Shown: positions 48,708 through 59,329 of the stretch, piece by piece
Numbering within the stretch: the stretch's first letter is position 1
Layout of the letters: each line of letters begins with the position of its first letter
Notes under the pieces: model-generated
What the model was told of the DNA's origin: nothing
Database searches by the model: none
Seen by the model: only the letters and a program-made list of their open reading frames with translations
NCBI RefSeq assembly: GCF_014652655.1
Contig: NZ_BMZF01000002.1
Location: 1 to 64,000, forward strand
Origin: Paramylibacter ulvae
GTDB lineage: Bacteria > Pseudomonadota > Alphaproteobacteria > Rhodobacterales > Rhodobacteraceae
DNA: 64,000 nucleotides
Direction: 5' to 3'
Translations under genes and position numbers: made by a program

Positions 48708-49367
48708 ATGATAAAGATACATTCTTTGGCTGACCTGCCCGAAACCATTCCTGTGTTTCCCTTGCCAGGCGCGCTGTTATTACCACGCGCACGCCTGCCA
48801 CTGAATATTTTTGAACCGCGCTACCTTGCGATGTTGGATGATGTTTTGAAAACAGATCATCGTCTGATCGGCATGGTACAACCGCGCGAGGTCCCCCAAG
48901 ACATGGGGAACCCCCCGTTGCATCAAATCGGTTGTGCAGGGCGCGTTTCCAGTTTTTCGGAAACCGAAGATGGGCGCTATATGATCACGCTATCGGGTGT
49001 AAGTCGCTTTCGTATCGTCGCGCAAAATGCTGGTTTTACTCCATATTTACGCGCAGATGTTGAATGGGCGTGTTTCGAAGAAGACCTTGGCCCGTGCATA
49101 AAAGACACCGCTTTCGATCGACCAAAGTTTCTAAAACTGTTGCGTAAATATTTCAGCGCATCCGAATTATCAGGCGATTGGGATACATTAAAAGACGCTG
49201 ACGAAGAGCTTTTGATCAATTCACTTTCCATGCTCTGCCCGTTTACCGCAGAGGAAAAACAAGCATTGTTGGAAACGCCCAGCTTGCAAACACGGCGCGA
49301 AACGCTAGTGACGTTAATGGAATTTGCACTGCGCCCATCAGATGATCCCGTTAGGAAAATCCAATGA
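48708..49367 (+). CDS. LON substrate-binding domain protein
   Basis: 219 residues. The stretch [20 protein letters not shown] followed by [14 protein letters not shown] is the N-terminal domain of Lon proteases, but no AAA+ or protease domain follows. The role is unknown, perhaps substrate recognition in protein quality control, which fits the thioredoxin-TPR neighbour. The stop overlaps the Trm112 start (ATGA). Confidence 0.92.
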   Translation: MIKIHSLADLPETIPVFPLPGALLLPRARLPLNIFEPRYLAMLDDVLKTDHRLIGMVQPREVPQDMGNPPLHQIGCAGRVSSFSETEDGRYMITLSGVSRFRIVAQNAGFTPYLRADVEWACFEEDLGPCIKDTAFDRPKFLKLLRKYFSASELSGDWDTLKDADEELLINSLSMLCPFTAEEKQALLETPSLQTRRETLVTLMEFALRPSDDPVRKIQ

Positions 49368-49543
49368 CCGACGCAAAAACAGATGGCCCCATGTTAGAGG
49401 CATTGATTTGCCCTGTCACAGGCGGACGGCTTGATTATGACATGGAAAAACAAGAGCTGGTTTCCAAACGTGCCAAATGCGCGTTTCCAATTCGCAATGG
49501 TGTCCCCGTTTTATTGGTGGATGAAGCGCGCAAGCTCGATTAA
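49364..49543 (+). CDS. Trm112 family protein
   Basis: 59 residues, [20 protein letters not shown] to [11 protein letters not shown]. The [11 protein letters not shown] and [11 protein letters not shown] segments are Trm112 signatures. Trm112-like proteins are small partners of methyltransferases. One of the four usual zinc ligands is missing (CPVTG lacks the second Cys). The start overlaps the LON-domain stop, and the stop overlaps the convergent ubiH stop by 4 bases. Confidence 0.88.
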   Translation: MTDAKTDGPMLEALICPVTGGRLDYDMEKQELVSKRAKCAFPIRNGVPVLLVDEARKLD

Positions 49544-50760
49544 ATCTGACGCCCTTGCATCAATTTAGGCAGAGTTCCAGATAAACCCGCCGCGTGGCGC
49601 ATAAATCCACGGCGTGTATTTGGCATCGCGTTCACCGCACCCAACCCTAGATCACGAATGGTGCGTAAGATACTATTATCATTTGAAAAAATGCGATTAA
49701 TGGAATCGGTTGCAACCGCCATACCCGCCGCATCAAATCGCCGCCAAGACTGATAGCGCTGTAAAACATTCAACGCACCAATGTCTTCGCCGCGCCGCAT
49801 TGCATCTGCCAGCGTTTCTGTCAGCGCGGCAACATCGCGCAGCCCCAAATTCAACCCTTGTCCTGCCAATGGATGAATACCGTGCGCAGCATCACCAACC
49901 AGTGCCAAACGTGGCGCTACAAATTGTTGCGCCAACGACAGGCCAAGTGGATACATAAACCGATCACCTGCAAGTTTAAGTTCACCCAGAAAATCACCAA
50001 ACACGGGGTGCAAACAATCCAGGTATTCCGTCTCGCTCATTTTTGAAATTTCGCCCGCGCGTTTTTTTTGTTCGGTCCAAACAATGGATGATCGATTCCC
50101 CGTCAGCGGCAAAATCGCCAACGGCCCTGCAGGTGTGAAAAATTGATGGGCAACACCGTTATGTGGCAATTCATGTTCAATCGCACAAACCAATGACGCC
50201 TGATCATAATCCCAACCTGTGCGTTTAATCCCCGCACGTGTGGCAACACCAGAACGCCGCCCATCGCTCCCGATCAAAAGCTGTGTTTCGATCTGGCGTC
50301 CATCGTGCAAACCAACACTGATTGCGCCCCCATGGAGGGTTTGATCAATAACCTTGGTTTCAGGCAAATAGGTTATGTTTTTATGTGCTGAAATTTGATC
50401 CATCAACACATTGCGCAAATAACGGTCTTCTAACAAATGCCCCATCGGGCCTTCGTCCAGCTCACGATGGTCAAAATGCAGGAAATAGGGCGACGCGCCA
50501 TCACCTGCACGGCCATCGCTCACCTTTATATCCAAAATTGGCTGGGCATTTTGCGAAACCGAATCCCACAAATCCAATGCGCGCAACATACGAACAGTTG
50601 TCAGCGCCAACGCATAGGCACGGCCATCAAAATTCGCGGCCTTTTGCGTGTTCATTTGGGATTGATCCACCAGAATCACCTGCAATCCAACTTGTGCGCA
50701 GGCCAATGCCAATGCACAGCCATTCAATCCGCCGCCAACAATTGTGATATTTGTGTTCAT
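49540..50760 (-). CDS. ubiH: UbiH/UbiF/Coq6-type FAD monooxygenase
   Basis: 406 residues. FAD-binding GxGxxG in [20 protein letters not shown], the second signature [10 protein letters not shown], and the third [20 protein letters not shown]. It hydroxylates the ubiquinone ring; which position cannot be told. The start at 50760 is taken because the first beta-strand follows at once; the open frame begins at a GTG at 50772. It is divergent from the amidase gene. Confidence 0.93.
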   Translation of the reverse strand: MNTNITIVGGGLNGCALALACAQVGLQVILVDQSQMNTQKAANFDGRAYALALTTVRMLRALDLWDSVSQNAQPILDIKVSDGRAGDGASPYFLHFDHRELDEGPMGHLLEDRYLRNVLMDQISAHKNITYLPETKVIDQTLHGGAISVGLHDGRQIETQLLIGSDGRRSGVATRAGIKRTGWDYDQASLVCAIEHELPHNGVAHQFFTPAGPLAILPLTGNRSSIVWTEQKKRAGEISKMSETEYLDCLHPVFGDFLGELKLAGDRFMYPLGLSLAQQFVAPRLALVGDAAHGIHPLAGQGLNLGLRDVAALTETLADAMRRGEDIGALNVLQRYQSWRRFDAAGMAVATDSINRIFSNDNSILRTIRDLGLGAVNAMPNTRRGFMRHAAGLSGTLPKLMQGRQI

Positions 50761-50830
50761 GCCCATAAACACAGCATATGACGGTTTGAAAGTGATTGTC
50801 CAAGAGGCAAAGCGCCGCTAGTCTTTTTTC

Positions 50831-52159
50831 ATGAACAAAAATTGGCTTACAGCAACCGCAAGCGATTTGGGACGTGGCATTGAAACAGGTGAAATCGATC
50901 CTGTCGCGTTAACCCAAACTTATTTAGATGCAATTGATCAACATCAATTTCGTGATCGAATCTATGCGAGCGTCACCCATGAGCGCGCACTGTCAGAGGC
51001 AAAGGCCGCAGCAATGCGCGCCAAGGATAACAAACGGCAAAGCTTGCTGGATGGTGTCCCCATTTCCTGGAAGGATCTGTTTGATACCGCTGGAATCAAA
51101 ACCGAGGCCGGCACCGATCTGCTAAAAAACCGCGTGCCATCCACGGATGCGTTGGTTTTGCAACATGCCACGAACGCGGGGGCGGTCTGTTTGGGGAAAA
51201 CCCATATGTCCGAATTGGCGTTTTCGGGATTGGGACTAAACCCCGTCACACAGACCCCGCCAAATGTGAATGATTATGACGCAATACCAGGTGGTTCATC
51301 TTCGGGGGCGGCGACATCTGTTGCATTTGGCCTTGCGGCCGCTGGTATTGGTTCCGACACAGGGGGATCTGTGCGCATCCCATCGGCATGGAATGATTTG
51401 GTAGGGTTGAAGACAACGTCAGGCGATTTGTCATTGGATGGCGTTGTGCCGCTGTGCAAAAAATTTGATACGGTTGGCCCATTGACGCGAAGCGTTGAAG
51501 ACGCTGCACAGCTTTATGCCATTATGAAAAATGTGCCTGTCTGTGATTTATCACCGATGGAATTGAAGGGGTGCAAATTTGCGATCCACAGTAACATCGC
51601 ATTCGATGACATTGAAATAAAACCAGAAAACGCATTTGGAGACGTTGTTGAAATTTTAAAATCAAATGGCGCACAGGTAACGTGCACATCATTTGATGGC
51701 GTTGAACAGGCGATGGATTTGGCTGGGTGTCTATTCACATACGAAGCATATGCCCAATGGGGCGATGTGATCGAAGACAACCCCGGTTTAATGTACCAAG
51801 AAATTTTGTACCGGTTCCGTCAGGGCAAAAATTTTAGCAAAGCACAATATGATGATGGATGGTCAACATTGCTAAAACTTCGCCGTAGCTTTGATGCTCA
51901 ATCATCTGAATTTGAAGGATTATTAGCACCAACTGCACCCATAACGCCGCCCAATCTTCAACGATTGGAAACAGATTCAGATTATTTTGTGCGCTCCAAT
52001 TTATTGGCGTTGCGCAATACGCGTATTGGCAATCTCATGGGTTCATGCGCGCTTACCCTACCCACAAAAACGCCATCATGTGGTGTCATGTTAATGGGCA
52101 GACCATTCAGCGAACAGTCCCTTTTACGTGTTGGCAGCACCATAGAAGCAATCATTTAA
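50831..52159 (+). CDS. amidase signature family hydrolase
   Basis: 442 residues. The Ser-Ser-Lys triad is seen: Lys about 81 in PISWKDLF, Ser about 157 in PGGSSSGAATS and Ser about 180 in GSDTGGSVRIPSAW. It could be an amidase or a GatA-like amidotransferase; there are no gatB or gatC genes nearby, so amidase is preferred. The substrate is unknown. Confidence 0.9.
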   Translation: MNKNWLTATASDLGRGIETGEIDPVALTQTYLDAIDQHQFRDRIYASVTHERALSEAKAAAMRAKDNKRQSLLDGVPISWKDLFDTAGIKTEAGTDLLKNRVPSTDALVLQHATNAGAVCLGKTHMSELAFSGLGLNPVTQTPPNVNDYDAIPGGSSSGAATSVAFGLAAAGIGSDTGGSVRIPSAWNDLVGLKTTSGDLSLDGVVPLCKKFDTVGPLTRSVEDAAQLYAIMKNVPVCDLSPMELKGCKFAIHSNIAFDDIEIKPENAFGDVVEILKSNGAQVTCTSFDGVEQAMDLAGCLFTYEAYAQWGDVIEDNPGLMYQEILYRFRQGKNFSKAQYDDGWSTLLKLRRSFDAQSSEFEGLLAPTAPITPPNLQRLETDSDYFVRSNLLALRNTRIGNLMGSCALTLPTKTPSCGVMLMGRPFSEQSLLRVGSTIEAII

Positions 52160-52285
52160 CGCCCTGCGATCCAACAAAATCGCAACAAATGTCAGAATTC
52201 TGGCAATATTTGCTTTTGTGGCACGCCGTTTGCACGTATAAATTACGACAAAATGGGGCAAAAGACCCCTGCACATGAGGCACAT

Positions 52286-53464
52286 ATGGATTTTCCGCAG
52301 CGGTTTTCGAACCTGCCAGAATACGCATTTCCGCGTCTACGTTCACTGTTGGATCACCACCCAGCGGGCGGTGATGTCGTGCATATGACAATCGGTGAAC
52401 CAAAACATCCGATGCCAAGCTTTGTTTCCGAGATATTGACCCAGCACGTTCATGAATTTGCAAAATACCCACCAAACGATGGTGCGCCTGAATTGTTGGC
52501 GGCGATTGCGGCTTGGGTTGGTAAACGATACGGGGTTAATGTGGACGCTGAAAAACAAATACTTACCCTGAATGGAACGCGCGAAGGTTTGTTTAACGCA
52601 GGCCTTTCGCTCTGCCCCGAAAACAAATCAGGTAAGAAGTGTAACATATTGATACCAAACCCATTTTATCAAGTTTACGCCGTGTCCACTGCTGCGGCTG
52701 GTGCAAATCCAGTGTTTGTTCCTGCCCTTGCAGAAAACGAATATTTACCAGATTACACATCGTTGCCGACATCCGTATTGGATGACACCGCGATCTGTTT
52801 CATCTGTTCGCCATCCAACCCACAAGGTGCGATTGCCAGTGCCGATTATTGGCGTGATCTGATTGGTTTGGCCGAAAAACATGATTTCAAGATTTTCGCC
52901 GATGAATGTTATTCCGAGATTTACCGCGATACACCACCCGTCGGCGCCTTGGAAATGGCCGATAAATTGGGTGCTGATCCTGAACGGGTCGTGATATTTC
53001 ATTCGTTATCGAAACGATCCAATTTGCCAGGCTTGCGATCAGGATTTGCCGCTGGTGGCCCGAAAACTATTGCAGAAATGAAACGGTTGCGCGCCTATGC
53101 GGGTGCACCATTGCCGTTGCCATTGCAGCGCGTTGCAACCGCAGCATGGCAGGACGAAAAACATGTGCAGGAAAATCGTGCGCTTTATGTTAAGAAATAT
53201 GATGTTGCTGATCAAATTTTTGCCACAACGCCCAATTATAAGAAACCAAGCGCAGGATTCTTTTTGTGGTTGCCGGTTGATGACGGCGAAACGGCTGCAT
53301 TGAAATTATGGCAAGAAACAGGAGTTCGGGTATTACCGGGCGCCTATCTTAGCCGAAAAGTATCGGGGCCAGATGCGGGCACGGGATATATCCGTGTCGC
53401 CATGGTTGCCCCAATTGATGAAATGCAAAATGGTTTGCACGCCATCAAAGATTGTTTGTACTGA
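52286..53464 (+). CDS. class I/II aminotransferase, DapC-like
   Basis: 392 residues, fold-type I PLP enzyme. VHMTIGEPKHPMP opens the domain, CFICSPSNPQGA holds the PLP-contact Asn, DECYSEIY the Asp, and HSLSKRSNLPGLRSGF the Schiff-base Lys. It resembles succinyldiaminopimelate aminotransferase (lysine and peptidoglycan synthesis), but other substrates are possible. The ATG at 52286 is chosen for the conserved MDFPQRFSNLP and a GAGG site 6 bases upstream. Confidence 0.88.
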   Translation: MDFPQRFSNLPEYAFPRLRSLLDHHPAGGDVVHMTIGEPKHPMPSFVSEILTQHVHEFAKYPPNDGAPELLAAIAAWVGKRYGVNVDAEKQILTLNGTREGLFNAGLSLCPENKSGKKCNILIPNPFYQVYAVSTAAAGANPVFVPALAENEYLPDYTSLPTSVLDDTAICFICSPSNPQGAIASADYWRDLIGLAEKHDFKIFADECYSEIYRDTPPVGALEMADKLGADPERVVIFHSLSKRSNLPGLRSGFAAGGPKTIAEMKRLRAYAGAPLPLPLQRVATAAWQDEKHVQENRALYVKKYDVADQIFATTPNYKKPSAGFFLWLPVDDGETAALKLWQETGVRVLPGAYLSRKVSGPDAGTGYIRVAMVAPIDEMQNGLHAIKDCLY

Positions 53465-53473
53465 GGTAACAAA

Positions 53474-56278
53474 ATGGCATACCAAACACGCACACGCGAC
53501 CCATTGTTAGAAAGCCATATGCAAGCTGCCATACGTAAACGTACGGCGGAATTGGTTGGGTTTATGTTGTTGGGGATCGCGGGGATTTTCGCGATCGCGC
53601 TGTTCACGTATTCACCAAATGATCCCAATTTTTTCAACGCACCTTCGGGACCAATTGAAAATCAGCTTGGCTCATTTGGCGCAACAATCTCGGCGCATCT
53701 GATTTTTGTTATCGGTTGGGCAAGCTGGTGCATACCATTGTCACTGATCGCATGGGGGCTTCGCCTAATACTACATGCTGGTGAACAGCGTTGGTTATGG
53801 CGCTCGATACTGATTCCGATTTTCATCACGATCACGGCTGTATTTTTGGCGACACATGCACCCGCGTCAGGCTGGGCACATACATGGTCGATGGGTGGTG
53901 TTGCGGGTGATGCAATTTTGGAATTGCTGATCGATTTTAATCCACTGTCGATTGCCGCATGGATTCGCGTTTTGTCATTAACCTTGGGTGGATTGACCAT
54001 TTGGTCTGGGTTATTCGCGCTTGGCTTTTCTTGGGCCGAGGTGAAACGCATTTTGAAATATTCATGGCTCGCGGTTGTTTTGACATATTCTGGAATATTG
54101 ACGTTTTTCATGCGTCTTTTCCAATTCGGCAACAAAACCGCTGCGGGCGCCAAGGCAAAAATGGAAGAACGTCGTATCAAAAAAGACGGCATGCCCGTGA
54201 TCGAAACAAAGGGGCGTATTCCAGAAGAGCCAAAATCGCGCAAACAAATGGGGCGCAAAACATTGTTCCCAACATTGCCAGTATTTGGTTCGCGCAAAGA
54301 AGAACACCTGCCCGTTGCACCCCAAGACGAAATGTTAACCCATGACAAACAGGTCGATGCGGATGCGACCCGCGTGCAAAAACGCATCGCAGAGGTTATT
54401 CGCAAACGCGAAGAACCACCATTGACGGAACAGGCGGCGCCAGAACAGCCCTTGGATAAAATTTCTGCCGCTGTTGCACGTGCAAACCAGCGTCGTGAAC
54501 CCGCATTTCGGGGCCCATCCGTAAGCGCACAACGCACGCAACCCACCGCGCCGAAACCAGATGTAAACAACGTGTTTGAATCCGACACCGCCGTTTTGGA
54601 AAACCCATCTGAAAATGATGCAGTGTTTGAATCAGCCCCGCGTGTTCCCGTTGATCTGGGACGGCCAAAGTCCGTTGTGCAAAATGCACCCAAAAAACCT
54701 GTGGCACAGAGCAAACAGGCCAAGGCAGAAGCACAGCCAAACCTGTTCTCCAATCCACCCGCGACGGATTTTGAAACGCCTGCGTTGAACCTGTTAACCA
54801 GCGCATCAAATGTTGTGCGCGAACAGCTCAGCAACGAAGCGTTAGAAGAAAACGCACGCATGTTGGAAAACGTATTGGATGATTACGGTGTCAAAGGCGA
54901 AATCGTTTCGGTTCGCCCTGGTCCCGTTGTGACCATGTACGAATTGGAACCTGCACCCGGTTTGAAGGCAAGCCGCGTGATTGGCCTGTCTGATGATATC
55001 GCGCGATCAATGTCCGCCCTTGCAGCACGTGTTTCAACCGTTCCAGGGCGCACGGTGATTGGTATTGAATTGCCCAACGAAAAACGTGAAACCGTATTTC
55101 TGCGCGAAATCCTATCAGCGCGTGGATATGGCGATGGCAAACACAACCTACCGCTTGCGCTTGGCAAAGATATCGGAGGGCGTGCTGAAATTGCCGATCT
55201 GGCAAAAATGCCCCACCTGTTGATCGCAGGTACCACCGGCTCTGGTAAGTCAGTTGCGATTAACACGATGATCTTGTCCTTGCTGTATAAACTTAGCCCC
55301 GAAGAATGCCGCATGATCATGATCGATCCCAAAATGCTGGAACTCAGTGTCTATGATGGTATCCCGCATTTGTTGTCCCCTGTTGTCACCGATCCGAAAA
55401 AAGCAGTTGTTGCCCTGAAATGGGTGGTTGGCGAAATGGAAGAGCGGTATCGTAAAATGTCCAAAATGGGCGTACGCAATATCAACGGATATAATGGCCG
55501 CGTCGAAGAGGCATTGGCCAAAGGTGAAAATTTTGAACGCACCGTGCAAACAGGATTTGCAGAGGACACGGGCGAACCGATTTTTGAAACCGAAACAATT
55601 ACGCCAGAAAAATTGCCGTTCATTGTTGTGATCGTGGATGAGATGGCCGATTTGATGATGGTTGCCGGCAAAGAGATCGAGGCCTGTATTCAGCGTCTTG
55701 CACAGATGGCGCGTGCATCCGGCATCCATTTGGTAATGGCAACACAACGCCCGTCAGTGGACGTGATTACAGGAACAATTAAGGCCAACTTCCCCACACG
55801 GATTTCATTCCAAGTGACATCAAAAATCGACAGCCGTACGATTTTAGGTGAAATGGGCGCGGAACAACTATTGGGCATGGGTGACATGTTATACATGGCA
55901 GGTGGTGGTAAGATCACCCGTATTCACGCCCCATTTGTATCTGACGAAGAAGTCGAAGTCGTGGTGAACCATCTGAAAATGCAAGGCGCACCCGAATATG
56001 TATCGGGCGTTGTTCAAGGCCCCGCCGCCGACAAAGATGGCACCAGCATTGACGAAGTTTTGGGACTCGGTGGCAACACAGACAAAGAAAACGCCCAATA
56101 TGACGAGGCCGTGCAAATCGTGGCACGCGATCGCAAATGTTCCACATCATACATCCAGCGCAAATTATCCATTGGATATAACAAGGCGGCAAAACTGGTC
56201 GAAGAAATGGAAGAAAATGGCGTGGTGTCCCCCGCCAACCACGTTGGCAAACGTGAAATCTTATTGCCCGAACATTAA
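53474..56278 (+). CDS. ftsK: DNA translocase FtsK
   Basis: 934 residues. Four membrane helices in residues 25-200, a long variable linker (about 205-450), and the RecA-like motor with Walker [19 protein letters not shown] and Walker [14 protein letters not shown]. The C-terminal gamma winged helix ([20 protein letters not shown]) binds KOPS. It pumps chromosome termini through the septum and triggers Xer recombination. It follows the aminotransferase by 9 bases. Confidence 0.97.
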   Translation: MAYQTRTRDPLLESHMQAAIRKRTAELVGFMLLGIAGIFAIALFTYSPNDPNFFNAPSGPIENQLGSFGATISAHLIFVIGWASWCIPLSLIAWGLRLILHAGEQRWLWRSILIPIFITITAVFLATHAPASGWAHTWSMGGVAGDAILELLIDFNPLSIAAWIRVLSLTLGGLTIWSGLFALGFSWAEVKRILKYSWLAVVLTYSGILTFFMRLFQFGNKTAAGAKAKMEERRIKKDGMPVIETKGRIPEEPKSRKQMGRKTLFPTLPVFGSRKEEHLPVAPQDEMLTHDKQVDADATRVQKRIAEVIRKREEPPLTEQAAPEQPLDKISAAVARANQRREPAFRGPSVSAQRTQPTAPKPDVNNVFESDTAVLENPSENDAVFESAPRVPVDLGRPKSVVQNAPKKPVAQSKQAKAEAQPNLFSNPPATDFETPALNLLTSASNVVREQLSNEALEENARMLENVLDDYGVKGEIVSVRPGPVVTMYELEPAPGLKASRVIGLSDDIARSMSALAARVSTVPGRTVIGIELPNEKRETVFLREILSARGYGDGKHNLPLALGKDIGGRAEIADLAKMPHLLIAGTTGSGKSVAINTMILSLLYKLSPEECRMIMIDPKMLELSVYDGIPHLLSPVVTDPKKAVVALKWVVGEMEERYRKMSKMGVRNINGYNGRVEEALAKGENFERTVQTGFAEDTGEPIFETETITPEKLPFIVVIVDEMADLMMVAGKEIEACIQRLAQMARASGIHLVMATQRPSVDVITGTIKANFPTRISFQVTSKIDSRTILGEMGAEQLLGMGDMLYMAGGGKITRIHAPFVSDEEVEVVVNHLKMQGAPEYVSGVVQGPAADKDGTSIDEVLGLGGNTDKENAQYDEAVQIVARDRKCSTSYIQRKLSIGYNKAAKLVEEMEENGVVSPANHVGKREILLPEH

Positions 56279-56382
56279 TCAATCGCGCGGTTTTCGGCAG
56301 AACATCGCCATCACCGCGCGCTAACTTGTTTGTGAACCGCTATTCTCTTTTATTTGCCCTCCCCTCTTCTTATGTTCAGGTC

Positions 56383-56997
56383 ATGAAACGTAGAATCTTT
56401 TTGGCCTGCGCTTTGGCCGCCTCAGTCGCGATTGGCACAGCACCTGCATCCGCAGAACAGTTGTCGTTGAACGCTATTTCCAGCTATCTAAACGACCTGT
56501 CCAAGGCCAAAGGGCAATTCACGCAAGTGAACCCAGACGGAAGCCTGTCCAAGGGTACGTTCTACCTTAAGCGTCCAGGCAAGATGCGTTTTGAATACGA
56601 TGCACCAAACCCATCACTGGTTGTGGCGGGATCTGGCGTTGTTGCGATTTACGATAAAAAATCCAATACTGGCCCACAAGAATTCCCGCTGTCCAAAACA
56701 CCGCTTAGCATCATTTTGGCAAAACAAGTGAACCTAAGCGCAAGTGGAATGGTGTCAAAGCACCGCTCTGACGGTGTATCCACCAAGGTTACGGCACATG
56801 ACCCCAAACGCCCTGAAATTGGCAACATTCAAATGGTGTTCACAGACAGCCCAACCGAGCTTCGCCAGTGGGTTGTCACCGATCAATCTGGCAAAAAGAC
56901 AACGGTAATTTTGGGCAAGCTCGATGAAAACGTGAACCTACCGCTGAGCCTGTTTAACGTTCACGACATCACCGAAAAATTAAAACGGAAACGTTGA
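56383..56997 (+). CDS. lolA: outer-membrane lipoprotein carrier LolA
   Basis: 204 residues, signal peptide MKRRIFLACALAASVAIGTA then PASA. The mature part YLNDLSKAKGQFTQVNPDGS and KRPGKMRFEYDAPNPSLVVA is a LolA barrel that carries lipoproteins across the periplasm. The ATG at 56383 is set by the signal peptide; an in-frame open stretch from 56326 lacks one. Its stop is 4 bases from the convergent transglycosylase stop. Confidence 0.93.
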   Translation: MKRRIFLACALAASVAIGTAPASAEQLSLNAISSYLNDLSKAKGQFTQVNPDGSLSKGTFYLKRPGKMRFEYDAPNPSLVVAGSGVVAIYDKKSNTGPQEFPLSKTPLSIILAKQVNLSASGMVSKHRSDGVSTKVTAHDPKRPEIGNIQMVFTDSPTELRQWVVTDQSGKKTTVILGKLDENVNLPLSLFNVHDITEKLKRKR

Positions 56998-57001
56998 TCG
57001 C

Positions 57002-57580
57002 TTATCGGCAATAAGCCAATTGTGATTGATACATGATCGCGCGTTCTTGCACGCTGCGCGCCACGGGTGGCAACCATGATTTGCGCAGATAGCTTTGCTT
57101 GGCGTATCCGCTGTGCCCATCGTGATAGGCCAGATATTGGTTATACGCATCATGTTTTGAAACACCGTTACGTTTCTGGGTTTCATTCATATACCACCCC
57201 ATGAAATCTACGGCGTCTGTAAATTTATCGCGTTTGGCACGCGGGCGATTTTGTGATTTACGATACCAATCCCACGTGCTGTCGATCGCTTGCGAATACC
57301 CATATGCCGATGATTGACGCCCCAACGGCACCACGCCTGCGGCAAAGCGCAATGGTGTGCGCGCCTTACCCTCGAATTTTGATTCTTGGTAAATGGTTGC
57401 CATCATCACGGGAACGGGAACACCCCATTTACGTTGCACGGCCGACATATCATTAAACCACGCTTTGCGCTCTTTTTTCATTGCGCATGCGTTATCCAAA
57501 TTGCGTGGTGCATCTGTTTTGCGGCCCTTGGAACAGGAAACCAAACTCAGCGCGATAAGCGCGATCAATAAATATCTCAT
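57002..57580 (-). CDS. lytic transglycosylase-like lipoprotein
   Basis: 192 residues. Lipobox LVSC at 13-16 in MRYLLIALIALSLVSCSKG. The SLT-type domain has catalytic Glu in MMATIYQESKFEGKARTP and GYSQAIDSTWDWYR. It would cleave peptidoglycan between MurNAc and GlcNAc at the outer-membrane inner face. It converges with lolA and is followed upstream by the AEC transporter gene on the same strand, 78 bases apart. Confidence 0.87.
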   Translation of the reverse strand: MRYLLIALIALSLVSCSKGRKTDAPRNLDNACAMKKERKAWFNDMSAVQRKWGVPVPVMMATIYQESKFEGKARTPLRFAAGVVPLGRQSSAYGYSQAIDSTWDWYRKSQNRPRAKRDKFTDAVDFMGWYMNETQKRNGVSKHDAYNQYLAYHDGHSGYAKQSYLRKSWLPPVARSVQERAIMYQSQLAYCR

Positions 57581-57658
57581 ACTGCCCTCTTCCCAGTCTA
57601 ACGCTGGTGTTTCTCATAAGATAAGGCAATTCGTTCAAATTTCAAAGCCAAAAACAGA

Positions 57659-58543
57659 TCACGCCATCAAAAACCCTAGGATCAAGGGTAAGATCGCTAT
57701 GCTCAGCAAGGTAGATGCAACCACCAACCCGGCAACCTCATCCGCATCAGCACCATATTTTTGCGCCAATAAATACGATGTCACCGCCACGGGCGTTGCG
57801 ATTTGAACGACAAGCACTGCGAATGCAACAGGGCCAAGTTCGAACCAAAGCCCGACGACAACGGCGACACCAATACAAATCGCATATTTCACAAGCGAAA
57901 GAACGAATGCCCTCCCCAATGTTGGTGCGCGCAACCGTGCCAAGGCGACACCCAACGTAATCAACATAATCGGGATCGCGATTTGTCCAACCAAGTTAAT
58001 GCTGTTGGTCAACCATTCTGGCGTACGCCAGCCCATCACCATAAAAATCGCGCCCAGAACCGTTGCCCAAACCAGCGGTTCTTTGATCGCCTTTAACGGT
58101 GAACCGCCGCCGGATACCATCCAAACCCCAACAGAAAAAGAATACACAGCCATCACCGCAAAAATAATCACCGCGTGACCCAAACCTTCTTCGCCAAATG
58201 CAAACAATGCAAGTGGCAAACCCAGATTACCCGTATTGCCAAAAATCAATGGCGCCAGAAAACTTCGCATTTCCAATTTCAACAGCTTTATCATTACATA
58301 AAACACAACCGTGACCGCGGCATATGCCACAACACTTGCCAGAAATGTGGATTTCAACGCTATCGGGTCAACTTCTGATTCCATCAATGCAACAAAAATC
58401 AAACATGGCACCGATAATGTCATCGCCAATGTCGTTACAAATTCAATGCGATATTCGTACCCTGCTTTGATCCAAGCAAACCCAATCGCCGCGAGCAAAA
58501 ACACAGGGGCAACAACCTGTGCAACCGTTCCAATAATGTCCAC
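57659..58543 (-). CDS. AEC family transporter (auxin efflux carrier-like)
   Basis: 294 residues with about 10 hydrophobic segments. N-terminal VAPVFLLAAIGFAWIKAGYE and the half-repeat LIFGNTGNLGLPLALFAFGE with ATPVAVTSYLLAQKYGAD (substrate-coordinating turns) define the AEC family. It would export organic anions such as malate or malonate; substrate unknown. Confidence 0.9.
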   Translation of the reverse strand: MDIIGTVAQVVAPVFLLAAIGFAWIKAGYEYRIEFVTTLAMTLSVPCLIFVALMESEVDPIALKSTFLASVVAYAAVTVVFYVMIKLLKLEMRSFLAPLIFGNTGNLGLPLALFAFGEEGLGHAVIIFAVMAVYSFSVGVWMVSGGGSPLKAIKEPLVWATVLGAIFMVMGWRTPEWLTNSINLVGQIAIPIMLITLGVALARLRAPTLGRAFVLSLVKYAICIGVAVVVGLWFELGPVAFAVLVVQIATPVAVTSYLLAQKYGADADEVAGLVVASTLLSIAILPLILGFLMA

Positions 58544-58636
58544 AATATTTTCCTTCTGTTGAAATACACTTCCAACATCTGTGGACAGCTTGTCAACGAA
58601 GGCGTAATACTGGCCTGCAAAAAACGAGTCGGTGTT

Positions 58637-58963
58637 ATGTTACAAGCAACAGCAAAATTTTCTATCGGTCAGGTCGTCCGCCATCGCAAACATCCGTTTC
58701 GCGGGGTGATCTTTGATATCGATCCGACATTTTCAAACACTGACGAATGGTGGGAAAGCATCCCAGAGGATCATCGCCCATCCAAAGATCAGCCTTTTTA
58801 TCATCTGCTCGCGGAAAACGATTCCAGTTACTATGTCGCCTATGTGTCCGAACAAAACTTACTTGTCGATGGCACTGGTGAACCCGTGGAACACCCAGAA
58901 GTCACCGCAATGTTCGGCGAATTGTCTGACGGGAAATATTCTATTGCCGCACAATTGAATTAA
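58637..58963 (+). CDS. hspQ: heat shock protein HspQ
   Basis: 108 residues, YccV-like barrel. FSIGQVVRHRKHPFRGVIFD and IDPTFSNTDEWWESI match HspQ, and PFYHLLAENDSSYYVAYVSE follows. In E. coli it binds hemimethylated DNA and modulates Lon. The ATG at 58637 matches family length; the frame is open upstream but unrelated. It is divergent from the AEC gene. Confidence 0.93.
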   Translation: MLQATAKFSIGQVVRHRKHPFRGVIFDIDPTFSNTDEWWESIPEDHRPSKDQPFYHLLAENDSSYYVAYVSEQNLLVDGTGEPVEHPEVTAMFGELSDGKYSIAAQLN

Positions 58964-59022
58964 TCCACAAGCAATGCTCAAAATTTAGCCTATTTTTGTA
59001 CGCTGTCATTTTTGTGTTAACA

Positions 59023-59060
59023 GAATCACACAATTCTCCTGTAAGTTGTACTTGTGATTC
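59023..59060. promoter_or_regulatory. inverted repeat with GANTC in both arms
   Basis: GAATCACA (59023-59030) and TGTGATTC (59053-59060) form an 8-bp inverted repeat with a 22-base spacer, ending 20 bases before the start of a 62-residue gene. Each arm contains one GANTC site for CcrM (59023 and 59056). Confidence 0.5.
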
Positions 59061-59080
59061 AGAACCTTGGGAGGCTTGCC

Positions 59081-59269
59081 ATGAATATCAAAGACATTGA
59101 AAAGACCATCCAAATTGCGATGCGTCAAAACAAATCCGCCGCAGAAATGTCGCGAGATATATACAATATGCTGGACAATGAACTGAAAATCGCGAAATGC
59201 GCAAGCAATGGTAATCTGTCCGTTGCAATCGCGCGCAAACAATTTCTGTTGCACACTGAAAACGCCTAA
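59081..59269 (+). CDS. small unknown protein
   Basis: 62 residues, MNIKDIEKTIQIAMRQNKSA to FLLHTENA, predicted helical and soluble, with one Cys. GGGAGG 7 bases before the ATG at 59081 is a strong ribosome site, which supports a real gene. I do not recognise the family. The inverted repeat with GANTC upstream suggests regulation by methylation state. It lies 60 bases ahead of the DUF2794 gene. Confidence 0.72.
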   Translation: MNIKDIEKTIQIAMRQNKSAAEMSRDIYNMLDNELKIAKCASNGNLSVAIARKQFLLHTENA

Positions 59270-59329
59270 TCGCGACCGACGCCTGACAAAAGCATTGCCA
59301 ATTGGCAATGCACAGGCCACACTGAAACT

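Noticed and set aside
52165-52184. TGCGAT/ATCGCA hairpin as terminator of the amidase gene
   Set aside because: Short stem, 8-base loop and no T tract.
53662-54861. 399-residue antisense frame within ftsK
   Set aside because: It is a shadow of the ftsK linker; composition is Ser/Arg-rich with no domain and ftsK is clearly coding.
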